Translations under genes and position numbers: made by a program
Notes under the pieces: generated by a model
What the model was told of the DNA's origin: nothing
Databases searched by the model: none
What the model saw: only the letters and a program-made list of their open reading frames with translations
Part shown: piece after piece, positions 36,820-48,139 of the stretch
Layout: every line of letters begins with the position of its first letter
Numbering within the stretch: the first letter of the stretch is position 1
Assembly: GCA_905221605.1 (NCBI GenBank)
Contig: CAJNDS010002530.1
Location: 186,001 to 250,000 of the forward strand
Reading direction: 5' to 3'
From: Symbiodinium natans
Lineage: Eukaryota > Sar > Dinophyceae > Suessiales > Symbiodiniaceae
Length of the DNA stretch: 64,000 nt

Positions 36820-39800
36820 GTCTACATCGAAGAGGCACCGCACGGTTGGTGATCCAGCATATTCCACGTGCCCTCCCTATCCTATGGTCGGCGACATCGC
36901 CATCTGCAGTGTCAGCCCCGACAAGGGTGGCAGAACTGAGAGAGCAGCCGTGCGCTCGTCTGCCACGGATTTGGGACCAAGGTGGCCTCTGCTGTAGCTA
37001 GCCTCACCAGATCAGGTTCTGGCATTCTTCGAGCTTAACAATTGGTGAGGGTGACAGCTTGCAGCAGGACGCATTGGGGGCACTTCAAGCCGCTCATCTT
37101 TTCATCTGCGGGTCGGGTCAGCAAAGCCACTCAGTTTCCAGACGAACCTTAAGTGCTCGAGAGGACATGCTACCCTTCAGATTCTGCACAGGCCGACAGC
37201 TCAGCACGTAGTGAGCCAAAAGGGGACCATGAAGTGCGATGGAGTACGAACATTGAATTCAACACATGCGGCACCGACAGCACCTGCCCTTCTTCTCTGA
37301 GGTCCACGCGCTTCTTGCGAGCGGGCGCAACTCCACCCTCAGAAAACCCCTTATTGTCAAAATCTCCTAAAGTCCGAAAGCTCCTAATTTAAGCTCCTCC
37401 TCAGACTAATTTTGAAGTCTGCTGCCGTTTCGAACAGCTTCTACGAGCTTCCCTTGTGTTCGCAGAGGATGTACATGATTTAGAGCATTACGTGCGCAGA
37501 GCTGAGAGAACACGAGGCGGCAAAAAAGGCACCTCGCGGAAGCCGTTCTTGAAGCGTCGGGCGATGTGCTTCACATACCTGTCATGAACAACTCTTGGAT
37601 GCAGCTACTGTACATGAAGCGTGATGCTGAATTCGGTGAACGACCCCCTTCTCGTTGGAAAGACGGCGTGACACCTGTTCGATCTTGTTTGAGATTGCCA
37701 TGATTGCCCGAAGGTCCGCTATGATTGCTGGGCGTGTTGTAGTTTGAAGTTGCTCAACAAAAGTGCATGGCGGGCGCCATCATCCGGCCTGTTCAGTGGT
37801 CGTCTGCATGCGTTCGGTTCTTCTTGAAGCTTGTCATTGCTTCGCGTACTTGGATATCTGGAGTGCGATGTCCCAGGGCATTTGGGTTGCGACGTGTTCT
37901 GTGATTTCGGCAAAATGCGGAAGGCAACAGAAGGCACCAAAGCATACCAAAGCAACATACCCCCAGCATTGCCAGACCTCATCCGTCCTGTGCCTGGAGC
38001 TCGTCGACGCTTGGACTGGAGCGTTGGCCGATGTGGATCATGTCTACACGATGGACAAGCTGTGCAACTGCACAACTGCATCATGGAAGCCCGCTTGGCC
38101 ATCTGCCTTCTTCGACCATTCATAAGAGCGGATCTTGGCTGCAGGGTATCCGCATGCAGCCTTGGCAGCCACTGCTTTTTCATGCTGCAATCGCAGGTTA
38201 TCGCAGGCTGGGGACTGCGGAGAGTGTGGCTACGCAAGCCGCGACGCAAGCCGCTACGCAAGCCGCTGTACTTACCACTATGCTCCGCGAGCAGTAGACC
38301 AGCAAAACGTCTCATTAATTCAGCGTCTTTTGCCTCGTGAACATTGAAGACTGTCTTTGGTGTGAAAATGATTGTGAAAATGTATAGACATTAAGTTGAC
38401 TGCAAGGCTCCTGCCATCACGAGCTAAAGATCAACCTCTCAAGTCCTCCTCAGTGACTCCCCAGCATTGCAGAATTGCGGCCACAGCACGCATTTCTTGT
38501 TCTGCGTGTGGTAGGAGCGCTTCCCACACCGGGGGCACAAGGAGTGTGTCCTTAAGGACTGCATGTGCAACAAGGCTGACCTGAGCCCTGGCGCTCCTAA
38601 GTCGAGTGCTTCTTGTGGCGCTTGCCCATTGCGGGCGTGCCGTCTCCACCTAACAAGACACATGGTAAGACTCTGACGAAGTCTTGAGCGGTTTTATGTG
38701 CTCTTCAGCAGTTCCTGAACTAGTTCAGAGCAAGCAAGCTGCTTGGAAATGAAGGAAGCAGCACGCGCAGTAAGTGCCGCTCCTCCGGGCAAGCGCGCCA
38801 TGACCTGGGAAGCAAGAAGCCTCTCTTGCTTTTGTCTGCACAAGCCTGCAATTGCAAGGCTAGCACCATGAGAGTCGAGCCCTCAGTCACCTCGCCGACA
38901 GGCAGAGGAGCTTTCAGACATCTCTCATATCTCTCAGTGCCCTTCACGGTGTCTCAGCGCGGAATATGCTTGGACGCTTGGCAAGCAGCAAGAGCGAATA
39001 GCATAGAACTTATAGGGACCGAAGGATTCATGCACGAGGGGCTCGTCAGGAACCCCGTCTGGAATCGTCGGCAGCTGTGAGGGTTGGCGGGCAACTGATG
39101 GTAACAGCGGGGGACGCTGCTGCTTGGTGCCGCTGAGGAGTGCTTGCACCGTGCCACGACAGCTTCAGATGAAAAAGAATCAAGAGACGCTGTAAGTGTG
39201 ACAAAGCGCTTCTGGAGGTGGCACTCGTGGGATAGTGAGAAGCACACGAAAGCACCGAAGCTCAGTCTCGAGGATGCGCAAAAAAAAACTGGGGCCTGGT
39301 ATGCGTTCAGCATCACATCGTCTTCTAACCACCTCGGCTTCGTACAGGATGCTAAGGACATGACTCGAGAGGTCTGTCAAGCACTGGAGAATGGAAAGCA
39401 CTCGAGACCGCTTCTGAGATCCACACTGGCCTCCAAAGCAAAGGCCTTCATTTTGGATTCCCAAAGTTGCCTTGTATGAAACATGCGATGACGTCATACA
39501 AGACCAACACTGGAATGCGAAAGGTGCTGAAAGTGTGCCATTCACATGTATGAGCGTGGAACCTTCACCTCAAGGACGGAGCTGTTCTCCTTTCTGGATG
39601 GTTTGCTGCACAACACCACGTCAAGCGAGCTTTCCAGCCGAATGGTAACTAGAATCACACTCTTGAGACTCTTGACGCTTCGAGTGGACAGTTCCAGCAA
39701 TCAAGCTTCACAACGTCATGCCACGTCTGACTCCGTCTGACCACCGCGCCTCCACATGGAGCGCCACGGAGTCACCGGCAATTGTCCTGGTGGCGGCATG

Positions 39801-40174
39801 ATACTGGGATCATCCCCTTCCTCAGTATTGGTGATTAAACAGGTGCGGGACCGGGCACCGCTGATCCCCATAGCAGTTTGCAGATGTGCAGATGGCAGAA
39901 GTCCTTGCAAAGAGTTGCATCATGCCCTTTGGGCCCTTTTAGGCCCCTATACCCGGCCACACCCGGCCCGCAGTCTAACCTCGTTCGGGCCAAAATGGTG
40001 CATCGCGAGTTCGTGAGCAGAAGTTGGAGCCAGCTGCACTGGTGCTGGGACTTTGTGCGCTTGGAAGACCACACCGGCAGAAAGGCTTCGTGCCTGCGAC
40101 GCTTGCCAGGCGAAGGCCTCCCCATCCTGATCAAGGTGGGACGGAAGGTCCTGTCCTGTTGAATGGATTGCCTG
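36820..40174. repeat. Tandem duplication copy 1 (3.35 kb)
   Basis: Nearly identical to 40311-43655. The left border is at gtctacatcga (36820) and the right border at gaatggattgcctg (40161-40174). It carries the eL37 gene plus about 1.6 kb of its 5' side. Differences from copy 2 seen by eye number about 17 single-base or small changes and one 12-bp indel (an extra attgtgaaaatg near 38365). Confidence 0.95.
37170..38558 (-). CDS. RPL37: 60S ribosomal protein eL37, copy 1 (N-terminal exon not found)
   Basis: eL37 is a small zinc-binding protein of the large cytosolic ribosomal subunit. Five leftward exons assemble in phase. 38490-38558: SLRTHSLCPRCGKRSYHTQN plus KKC. 38107-38160: AACGYPAAKIRSYEWSKK. 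37978-38015: SKRRRAPGTGRMR, phase 2. 37533-37578: YVKHIARRFKNGFRE. 37170-37337: GGVAPARKKRVDLREEGQ and on to a stop. The C-x2-C ... C-x2-C zinc ribbon, the GTGRMR motif and the RRFKNGFREG motif are the hallmarks of the family. Exon 38107-38160 ends at a GC donor. The first exon (usual start MTKGTxSFG) was not located, although it should lie within the duplicated unit. The last frame runs ~37 residues longer than usual, so a further intron after GQ is possible. Confidence 0.93.
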
Positions 40175-40310
40175 TTTACCCTTTCTTTGCGTTCGCATGT
40201 TCAGCAGGAATCGACCTACCATGCCGCGCTCTCAGTTGCCTCACAACCGTGGCAGCAGTCAGCATGCCCCGTCGCATGCATGCTAGTGCTAGTCCATGCT
40301 CATGTCGATC
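40175..40310. other. 136-bp unique spacer between the duplicated copies
   Basis: This segment matches neither the sequence left of copy 1 nor that right of copy 2. No coding feature. It holds the junction of the tandem duplication. Confidence 0.8.
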
Positions 40311-43300
40311 GTCTACATCGAAAAGGCACAGCGCACGGTTGGTGATCCAGCATATTCCACGTGCCCTCCCTATCCTATGGTCGGCGACATCGCCATCTGC
40401 AGTGTCAGCCCCGACAAGGGTGGCAGAACTGAGAGAGCAGCCGTGCGCTCGTCTGCCACGGATTTGGGACCAAGGTGGTCTCTGCTGTAGCTAGCCTCAC
40501 CAGATCAGGTTCTGGCATTCTTCGAGCTTAACAATTGGTGAGGGTGACAGCTTGCAGCAGGACGCATTGGGGGCACTTCAAGCCGCTCATCTTTTCATCT
40601 GCGGGTCGGGTCAGCAAAGCCACTCAGTTTCCAGACGAACCTTAAGTGCTCGAGAGGACATGCTACCCTTCAGATTCTGCACAGGCCGACAGCTCAGCAC
40701 ATAGTGAGCCAAAAGGGGACCATGAAGTGCGATGGAGTACGAACATTGAAGTCAACACATGCGGCACCGACAGCACCTGCCCTTCTTCTCTGAGGTCCAC
40801 GCGCTTCTTGCGAGCGGGCGCAACTCCACCCTCAGAAAACACCAAATTGTCATAATCTCCTAAAGTCCGAAAGCTCCTAATTTAAGCTCCTCCTCAGACT
40901 AAATTTGAAGTCTGCTGCCGTTTCGAACAGCTTCTACGAGCTTCCCTTGTGTTCGCAGAGGATGTACATGATTTAGAGCATTACGTGCGCAGAGCTGAGA
41001 GAACACGAGGCGGCAAAAAAGGCACCTCGCGGAAGCCGTTCTTGAAGCGTCGGGCGATGTGCTTCACATACCTGTCATGAACAACTCTTGGATGCAGCTA
41101 CTGTACATGAAGCGTGATGCTGAATTCGGTGAACGACCCCCTTCTCGTTGGAAAGACGGCGTGACACCTGTTCGATCTTGTTTGAGATTGCCATGATTGC
41201 CCGAAGGTCCGCTATGATTGCTGGGCGTGTTGTAGTTTGAAGTTGCTCAACAAAAGTGCATGGCGGGCGCCATCATCCGGCCTGTTCAGTGGTCGTCTGC
41301 ATGCGTTCGGTTCTTCTTGAAGCTTGTCATTGCTTCGCGTACTTGGATATCTGGAGTGCGATGTCCCAGGGCATTTGGGTTGCGACGTGTTCTGTGATTT
41401 CGGCAAAATGCGGAAGGCAACAGAAGGCACCAAAGCATACCAAAGCAACATACCCCCAGCATTGCCAGACCTCATCCGTCCTGTGCCTGGAGCTCGTCGA
41501 CGCTTGGACTGGAGCGTTGGCCGATGTGGTTCATGTCTACACGATGGACAAGCTGTGCAACTGCACAACTGCATCATGGAAGCCCGCTTGGCCATCTGCC
41601 TTCTTCGACCATTCATAAGAGCGGATCTTGGCTGCAGGGTATCCGCATGCAGCCTTGGTAGCCACTGCTTTTTCATGCTGCAATCGCAGGTTATCGCAGG
41701 CTGGGGACTGCGGAGAGTGTGGCTATGCAAGCCGCGACGCAAGCCGCTACGCAAGCCGCTGTACTTACCACTATGCTCCGCGAGCAGTAGACCAGCAAAA
41801 CGTCTCATTAATTCAGCGTCTTTTGCCTCGTGAACATTGAAGACTGTCTTTGGTGTGAAAATGTATAGACATTAAGTTGACTGCAAGGCTCCTGCCATCA
41901 CGAGCTAAAGATCAACCTCTCAAGTCCTCCTCGGTGACTCCCCAGCATTGCAGAATTGCGGCCACAGCACGCATTTCTTGTTCTGCGTGTGGTAGGAGCG
42001 CTTCCCACACCGGGGGCACAAGGAGTGTGTCCTTAAGGACTGCATGTGCAACAAGGCTGACCTGAGCCCTGGCGCTCCTAAGTCGAGTGCTTCTTGTGGC
42101 GCTTGCCCATTGCGGGCGTGCCGTCTCCACCTAACAAGACACATGGTAAGACTCTGACAAAGTCTTGAGCGGTTTAATGTGCTCTTCAGCAGTTCCTGAA
42201 CTAGTTCAGAGCAAGCAAGCTGCTTGGAAATGAAGGAAGCAGCACGCGCAGTAAGTGCCGCTCCTCCGGGCAAGCGCGCCATGACCTGGGAAGCAAGAAG
42301 CCTCTCTTGCTTTTGTCTGCACAAGCCTGCAATTGCAAGGCTAGCACCATGAGAGTCGAGCCCTCAGTCACCTCGCCGACAGGCAGAGGAGCTTTCAGAC
42401 ATCTCTCATATCTCTCAGTGCCCTTCACGGTGTCTCAGCGCGGAATATGCTTGGACGCTTGGCAAGCAGCAAGAGCGAATAGCATAGAACTTATAGGGAC
42501 CGAAGGATTCATGCACGAGGGGCTCGTCAGGAACCCCGTCTGGAATCGTCGGCAGCTGTGAGGGTTGGCGGGCAACTGATGGTAACAGCGGGGGACGCTG
42601 CTGCTTGGTGCCGCTGAGGAGTGCTTGCACCGTGCCACGACAGCTTCAGATGAAAAAGAATCAAGAGACGCTGTAAGTGTGACAAAGCGCTTCTGGAGGT
42701 GGCACTCGTGGGATAGTGAGAAGCACACGAAAGCACCGAAGCTCAGTCTCGAGGATGCGCAAAAAAAAACTGGGGCCTGGTATGCGTTCAGCATCACATC
42801 GTCTTCTAACCACCTCGGCTTCGTACAGGATGCTAAGGACATGACTCGAGAGGTCTGTCAAGCACTGGAGAATGGAAAGCACTCGAGACCGCTTCTGAGA
42901 TCCACACTGGCCTCCAAAGCAAAGGCCTTCATTTTGGATTCCCAAAGTTGCCTTGTATGAAACATGCGATGACGTCATACAAGACCAACACTGGAATGCG
43001 AAAGGTGCTGAAAGTGTGCCATTCACATGTATGAGCGTGGAACCTTCACCTCAAGGACGGAGCTGTTCTCCTTTCTGGATGGTTTGCTGCACAACACCAC
43101 GTCAAGCGAGCTTTTCAGCCGAATGGTAACTAGAATCACACTCTTGAGACTCTTGACGCTTCGAGTGGACAGTTCCAGCAATCAAGCTTCACAACGTCAT
43201 GCCACGTCTGACTCCGTCTGACCACCGCGCCTCCACATGGAGCGCCACGGAGTCACCGGCAATTGTCCTGGTGGCGGCATGATACTGGGATCATCCCCTT

Positions 43301-43655
43301 CCTCAGTACTGGTGATTAAACAGGTGCGGGACCGGGCACCGCTGATCCCCATAGCAGTTTGCAGATGTGCAGATGGCAGAAGTCCTTGCAAAGAGTTGCA
43401 TCATGCCCTTTGGGCCCTTTTAGGCCCCTATACCCGGCCACACCCGGCCCGCAGTCTAACCTCGTTCGGGCCAAAATGGTGCATCGCGAGTTCGTGAGCA
43501 GAAGTTGGAGCCAGCTGCACTGGTGCTGGGACTTTGTGCGCTTGGAAGACCACACCGGCAGAAAGGCTTCGTGCCTGCGACGCTTGCCAGGCGAAGGCCT
43601 CCCCATCCTGATCAAGGTGGGACGGAAGGTCCTGTCCTGTTGAATGGATTGCCTG
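40311..43655. repeat. Tandem duplication copy 2 (3.35 kb)
   Basis: Second copy of 36820-40174, direct orientation, offset 3493 bp in the left part and 3481 bp after the 12-bp indel. The right flank (aaatgcacaggagc...) differs from the one after copy 1, so the border at 43655 is sharp. Confidence 0.95.
40663..42039 (-). CDS. RPL37: 60S ribosomal protein eL37, copy 2 (N-terminal exon not found)
   Basis: Exons equivalent to copy 1: 41971-42039, 41600-41653, 41471-41508, 41026-41071 and 40663-40830. The four internal exons appear identical to copy 1. In the last exon two substitutions change the predicted tail (Asn to Thr near 40750, Arg to Cys near 40700). Both copies keep all splice sites and open frames, so both could be expressed. 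Tandem arrays of near-identical genes are common for highly expressed dinoflagellate genes. Confidence 0.93.
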
Positions 43656-43859
43656 AAATGCACAGGAGCTTGCGTGCGAATTCCAACGAAGCCTCCGTCA
43701 GACCCGCAGTTCCTTCGCAACCCCACCAGGATCCATCCCAAGAAGCACCTAGGCCATGCAGCTGATTCGCTGAAGTTCATGCAAGCGCATGGCACGCAGA
43801 AAAATTGACACAGCGGGTAGCTTCACGCCAAGACTAGAAGTTTCGGAATGTCTCAAGGC

Positions 43860-43905
43860 AATGTTGTACACACACACACACTCACACTCTCACACACAAA
43901 AAAGG
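43860..43905. repeat. CA-rich microsatellite
   Basis: acacacacacactcacactctcacacacaa; no gene here. Confidence 0.85.
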
Positions 43906-44118
43906 CGTTGCAACATTGCTTGTTGCCCTTACAAGTCACTACAAAACAGGAGGGCAGTCGCATAGTAGACGCCAATCTCGACATGTCTGACACATAACTC
44001 CACTTCAACTACCACCAATATCTTCCCAGCATGCTCTTACTGCATCTAGATGCTCCATGCTGCCAGCTGTATTCTTTTGATTCCATGTCTGAAATGGTGA
44101 GTCGGCATGACATTAGTG

Positions 44119-44385
44119 TCATTGGTCGTGCCAATCCGCCATTTGAATGCGCATTGAAACTTGCATATGCTGCGCCAACACGTCGACTTGGTAGTCGGCG
44201 AGGCGTCCACACCAGAAGAGAAGCAAAGGCACGGTAGATGGCACGGTCAAATGCCAATTCCGAAACCATTCACCCATAAAGCGAAACAGTCCAATGGTAC
44301 GACTTGTGAGACAGTCAGGTGTTGGCGCGTTCATTAAACAATCAACATCCTCCTTCGCCTTGGCGTGGCATCGCACAAAAGGCAA
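44119..44385 (-). CDS. Putative exon, unrecognised
   Basis: The minus strand reads AFVRCHAKAKEDVDCLMNAP, TPDCLTSRTIGLFRFMGEWF, RNWHLTVPSTVPLLLFWCGR, LADYQVDVLAQHMQVSMRIQ. One unbroken protein-like frame; no family recognised. Confidence 0.35.
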   Translation of the reverse strand: MPFVRCHAKAKEDVDCLMNAPTPDCLTSRTIGLFRFMGEWFRNWHLTVPSTVPLLLFWCGRLADYQVDVLAQHMQVSMRIQMADWHDQ

Positions 44386-44599
44386 AGCTGGTACTGATTA
44401 AGATCCATCGAGGCATCAGCACAACCTCCAGCCGGAACTCAAGCTGAGACAGAAAGCGCACAGCCATCCTGGCGAAGGCGCAGAGCTACTATGATAAACA
44501 AGGCAATCATATGTCTGCAACTTAGACACTGCAGGTTGGCACAGGGTTTTGTTGGAAAGAGTTCGGAACTCAACGCCCCGCGTCTCACTGCCCTGTACC

Positions 44600-45075
44600 A
44601 CTACTCGCCATCATCATCGTCATGATCATCATCATCATCATCATCACCATCACTGCCATCGACGTTTTCAGTATCGTCATCACTGCCGTCGGCGTCATCG
44701 CCACCACACAGGCCAACAACATATCACAGTGTCATTCTCAATGGTCTTTGTCATCATCTTCTTAGTTTTTTATCACCATGTTACTAATATCATGATCGTC
44801 GTCGTCGTCATTGTCGCCGCCGTCGTCGCCATCATCGTGCTGGCTTCATGTCATCAGCGATACATGATCAACGTCACCACCATCACCGTGACCATAACCA
44901 TGCATCCATCCATACAACCAGTCAGTCAACCAACCAATCAACTAACCAACCAATCAATCGAGCCATCGAGCACCCAAGCAATCAAGCAATCAAGCAATCA
45001 ACCATCATCAACAAATCGTCGTAAATCATCAACTATCACCACTCCATTGTCCATCACGAACCATCAATCACCCTC
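44600..45075. repeat. CAT/ATC and CAATCAA microsatellite cluster
   Basis: Imperfect repeats of catcat, gtcgtcgtc, ccatcac and aaccaaccaatcaa. They create an open 230-aa plus-strand frame of His/Thr/Val/Ile that I reject as a gene. Confidence 0.9.
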
Positions 45076-45249
45076 ATCACTTGCTGTGGGGGCCTCGCAC
45101 ATCTCATTGACAGACACTGGCTTACTCTTGTGTCCCGTACGTCCTAAATTCATGTCAGTGCTGCGCGTCGCATGGCTGCCACTCCAGCTGGGACCGCGCC
45201 TTATGTACAAAGGAGTGGCAAGGATGAGCATAATGTACTGATGTTGTGT

Positions 45250-46190
45250 CTAGCTCAGGCTGAGAAGCTGCATCCACCGCTGCAGGAAGGTTGCCGAGGC
45301 GTAAGAGGACCTACTTCGCACCAAGAGGCGAGGTGGCATGTGCCCATAAATTGATGCGCACTCTTGCAAGACCCAGCGAAGCAAGCCTTGCTTTTGCAGA
45401 GACGAGCATAGAAAAGGCGAGGATTGATCCTTGGTCAACTCTTGCTGAGCAGATCCTAGGCTGGTGCGCACCACCCTTGACCGATCTGGACTCTAGATTG
45501 CTTCCCGGAGGTTGTAAAGTGCGAAAGGTTGCCCTCCAGCATCGGCAAATCCTGAGAGTCGTCTGGGATCTGAGGATCTGAGAACACCACTGGAGGGCGT
45601 TCTCCAGCAGACCCAGCGCACGCTGATCGTCCTCAGCTTTAGGGCCATTCCGGACGAAGTCATTGGGCAGAAGAAAGCCGTGAAAACCCGTAGTTAATCA
45701 TGTTTTCGAACATGGCTGAAGCATCCCGAAGAGCGCACAATGCACAATCCATTCACTGCCTTTACACAACTGTTCTTGGGCTCTGCTGGCACGTTCCGGC
45801 ATTGTTGCGCTCTGTTTGACGAAGGCCCGAATCATGCTTCGAGAAAATACTCAGGGAACCCATTGCATGGGTGATCATGGGTGCCCGCGATTATGCAAAA
45901 ACGCCAAAGGTTGCAAGAACTGGGAGTACTCGCACCAGTGACGGCCAGCTATCCACAAGTGTGTCAAGTGTCTGCAGTGCGCAGCGCCGTAAAAAGGGCA
46001 GGCTCCAACGGCTGACTAGCTGGTGCTTCACTGCACAGAAAAAGTTCTCTGAGCTCAGCTCCTCTCCAAAAAGCTCAGCTCCCAGATTTGCAAGGGCATA
46101 TGGATTCCTGGCACGCAGGGCTAACATGCACTGGTTCCACTCAAAGGCCCCAGTCAGAGTGCCGACAAAACAGGTTCCCGTCACTCGCCA
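45250..46190 (-). CDS. Putative exons, unrecognised
   Basis: About 45895-46115: RNPYALANLGAELFGEELSS, ENFFCAVKHQLVSRWSLPFL, RRCALQTLDTLVDSWPSLVR. About 45330-45450: GSILAFSMLVSAKARLASLG, LARVRINLWAHATSP. About 45255-45305: LLRLGNLPAAVDAASQPE. Helical and Leu/Ala-rich; the last piece is faintly like a clathrin-type helical repeat, but that is too weak to call. Confidence 0.4.
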
Positions 46191-46984
46191 TCCAACTCAA
46201 TGGCCCGCTCCAGCAGCTCAATCTTCTCGGATCTGAAGACCCGCAAAAGCTGAGCGACATATGCCAAAATATACTATTCAGGGCACTGCGGGACACAGCT
46301 CCCACCTGACATGGACAAATAATGTCAGACCATTGACCTCTCCAGACTACACATGCAAGATGCAGTTGACCGGCCATGTGATCGAGATTCGAGCTCCCAA
46401 CTGCATATGAACAGCCCGGACACTGGCGATGGGCTTGCTGGTAAAGGTCTTTGGCCTTGCAAAACATCAAACCGAGGCTTTACAGACATACCTGGCAACA
46501 CTTGCCCTTATGCACACTCAACAAGCGCTTTCTTGCTTGCTCACCTGTTCCGGCGCAGCATCTACTCTCTTGTGCTGCGAACATAACAGATAATGAGTCT
46601 GCCTGTGCTGCGCGAATGTGTTGACGCAACATGTGCAGGTGGGTTGAGCAAATATGAGCAGATGTTCACATCAGCTCCTGGGCCTCTGCCAGCAGCCGTT
46701 CGCGCAAAGCTTCGATTCTGGACGCACTTGCCACCTCACTTTGCTCAAAATGGCCAAAAGGCCTTCAAATGTTCTCCTCACGAAAAAGCAGAGAAGGCAG
46801 CGCCTCTTCAGCTTCAACAGACCTTCGGCAAGCCATTCGTGGCTTTTCAAATGACGCGCTTTCTGAATCTAGAGATCTGCAACTGCGGCTGTGTGGCACC
46901 TGCGTGGGTTTGGCATGTGCCGATCGTCTCCTTCAACATCGTTGTATCTCCTGGCACTCTTGTCAGCTTCAACAAATGAAGTCA

Positions 46985-47205
46985 AAGATACGTGAAACGA
47001 GTGCACCTCACAGGACCTCACACCAACCAATGGAAAGAGGTGCCCCATCAACCACGTGAAAGAAGTGCACCGCGCACCGGCCAGGCACAAGGACACAACA
47101 AGACCAACCAACTGAAAAGAAACCTGAAGGGACACTCACCAAATAAAAGAAGTGCACCACACGCCAACCAAGCGAAAATACGCGAAAGTAAGGAGCCTGG
47201 GTGCC
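46985..47205. repeat. Degenerate tandem repeat
   Basis: Imperfect reiterations of gaaagaagtgcacc and accaaccaa/cgccaaccaag on the plus strand, about 40-60 bp apart. No coding call. Confidence 0.55.
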
Positions 47206-47316
47206 AGCACTTCCTGCTCACCGGGCGGAGCCTACAATTGTGGACTTGTCCAAAGTGCAAACAGCATCACAGAAGACATCGTCTTTGCTTCACATGCTCA
47301 CGAGCTCAGACTGGCT

Positions 47317-48108
47317 TCATGATGACTCGCGCGCCTCCCGATCCGAGCTGGCTTCACGGGGTGGTGTGCCCAAGCTGTCAGGGATGTGAAGACGGGGCGA
47401 ACTGGAAACGGCCGAGGGCCCTTGATAACCTTGGCCGCCACGTTCCGATTGAGCGCTTGGAGCGCTTCCAGTTGAAGGGACGTCGTCTAGCGTGCTCACA
47501 ACATCCGCAACTTCGTCCTCCACAGCGTTGACAGTGTTGACGGTAGCTGGAGGCGGACGGTTTGTAGGGGACATGGGCGAACGAGAAAGAAGCATGGCCG
47601 GCTGTTCTTCCTCTTCGTCGTCAAAGGCTTCAATGACAGGAGGCGTTGAACTGTGAGAGCGGTGCTCTGGTTGACGCTGGTGTGTTAGCAGAGACACGGC
47701 TCGGCCGTAGAGCGTGTCTGCCAAACGGCACAACGCTAAGGGCCGTCCAGGCAGAAGCTGGATGAGGGCCCGCAAATGGTCCTCGGCCTCTTCGAACTTC
47801 TTCTGCTCGTAAAGCTGCAGCCCCCTGGCAAAGTGAAAAGTGCTTGCACCCGCACGGAGATGTTTCCAAGGTTCGGATTGATTCACAAGCTCAGGATCTT
47901 CAGCAGGGCGCCACCGCGCGTGCGCCGGAATGGACCCTTCCAACTGTTTCATACGCCAGGAGGTGCATCTATCCCATAGCAAAGGTGATGTTCCATTATT
48001 CAAGAGCCGTTGTGAGCAGGCAATGCAGGCAGCCAAATCCGAAAAACCTAAATAGTCCACGGCAGCTATCAGGCTGGAATCGAGCACGTCCACCATCAGG
48101 CAAGGCAT
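47317..48108 (-). CDS. F-box-like protein with TPR-like helices
   Basis: One exon of up to 263 codons from ATG at 48108. Residues ~7-50 (VLDSSLIAAVDYLGFSDLAA, then CSQRLLNN and LLWDRC) look like an F-box, the Skp1-binding helix bundle of SCF ubiquitin ligases. Residues ~92-140 (HFARGLQLYEQKKFEEAEDH, LRALIQLLPGRPLALCRLAD) look like TPR helices. The rest is disordered, with an acidic patch (EAFDDEEEEQP) and Ser/Pro stretches. A clear acceptor (TTTTTACAG) sits 24 bp upstream of the ATG with the frame open between, so this is either a spliced-leader acceptor for a first exon or an internal exon. The 3' border may be an intron and not the frame end. Substrate and function unknown. Confidence 0.65.
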   Translation of the reverse strand: MPCLMVDVLDSSLIAAVDYLGFSDLAACIACSQRLLNNGTSPLLWDRCTSWRMKQLEGSIPAHARWRPAEDPELVNQSEPWKHLRAGASTFHFARGLQLYEQKKFEEAEDHLRALIQLLPGRPLALCRLADTLYGRAVSLLTHQRQPEHRSHSSTPPVIEAFDDEEEEQPAMLLSRSPMSPTNRPPPATVNTVNAVEDEVADVVSTLDDVPSTGSAPSAQSERGGQGYQGPSAVSSSPRLHIPDSLGTPPREASSDREARESS

Positions 48109-48139
48109 CGCTCCGTTTATGTCTTGTTCCAGCTGTAAA

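Noticed and set aside
37719-38315. 198-aa minus-strand frame inside the duplicated unit (and its twin at 41212-41808)
   Set aside because: It crosses eL37 exons and introns in one frame; only the segment at 37978-38015 is real eL37 coding. The rest is intron.
44549-45241. 230-aa plus-strand open frame rich in His, Val and Thr
   Set aside because: It is the translation of CAT/GTC/CCAT microsatellites.
45255-45305. Clathrin heavy chain repeat (LGNLPAAVDAA)
   Set aside because: One short match to a helical-repeat pattern is not enough, and neighbouring frames do not continue it.
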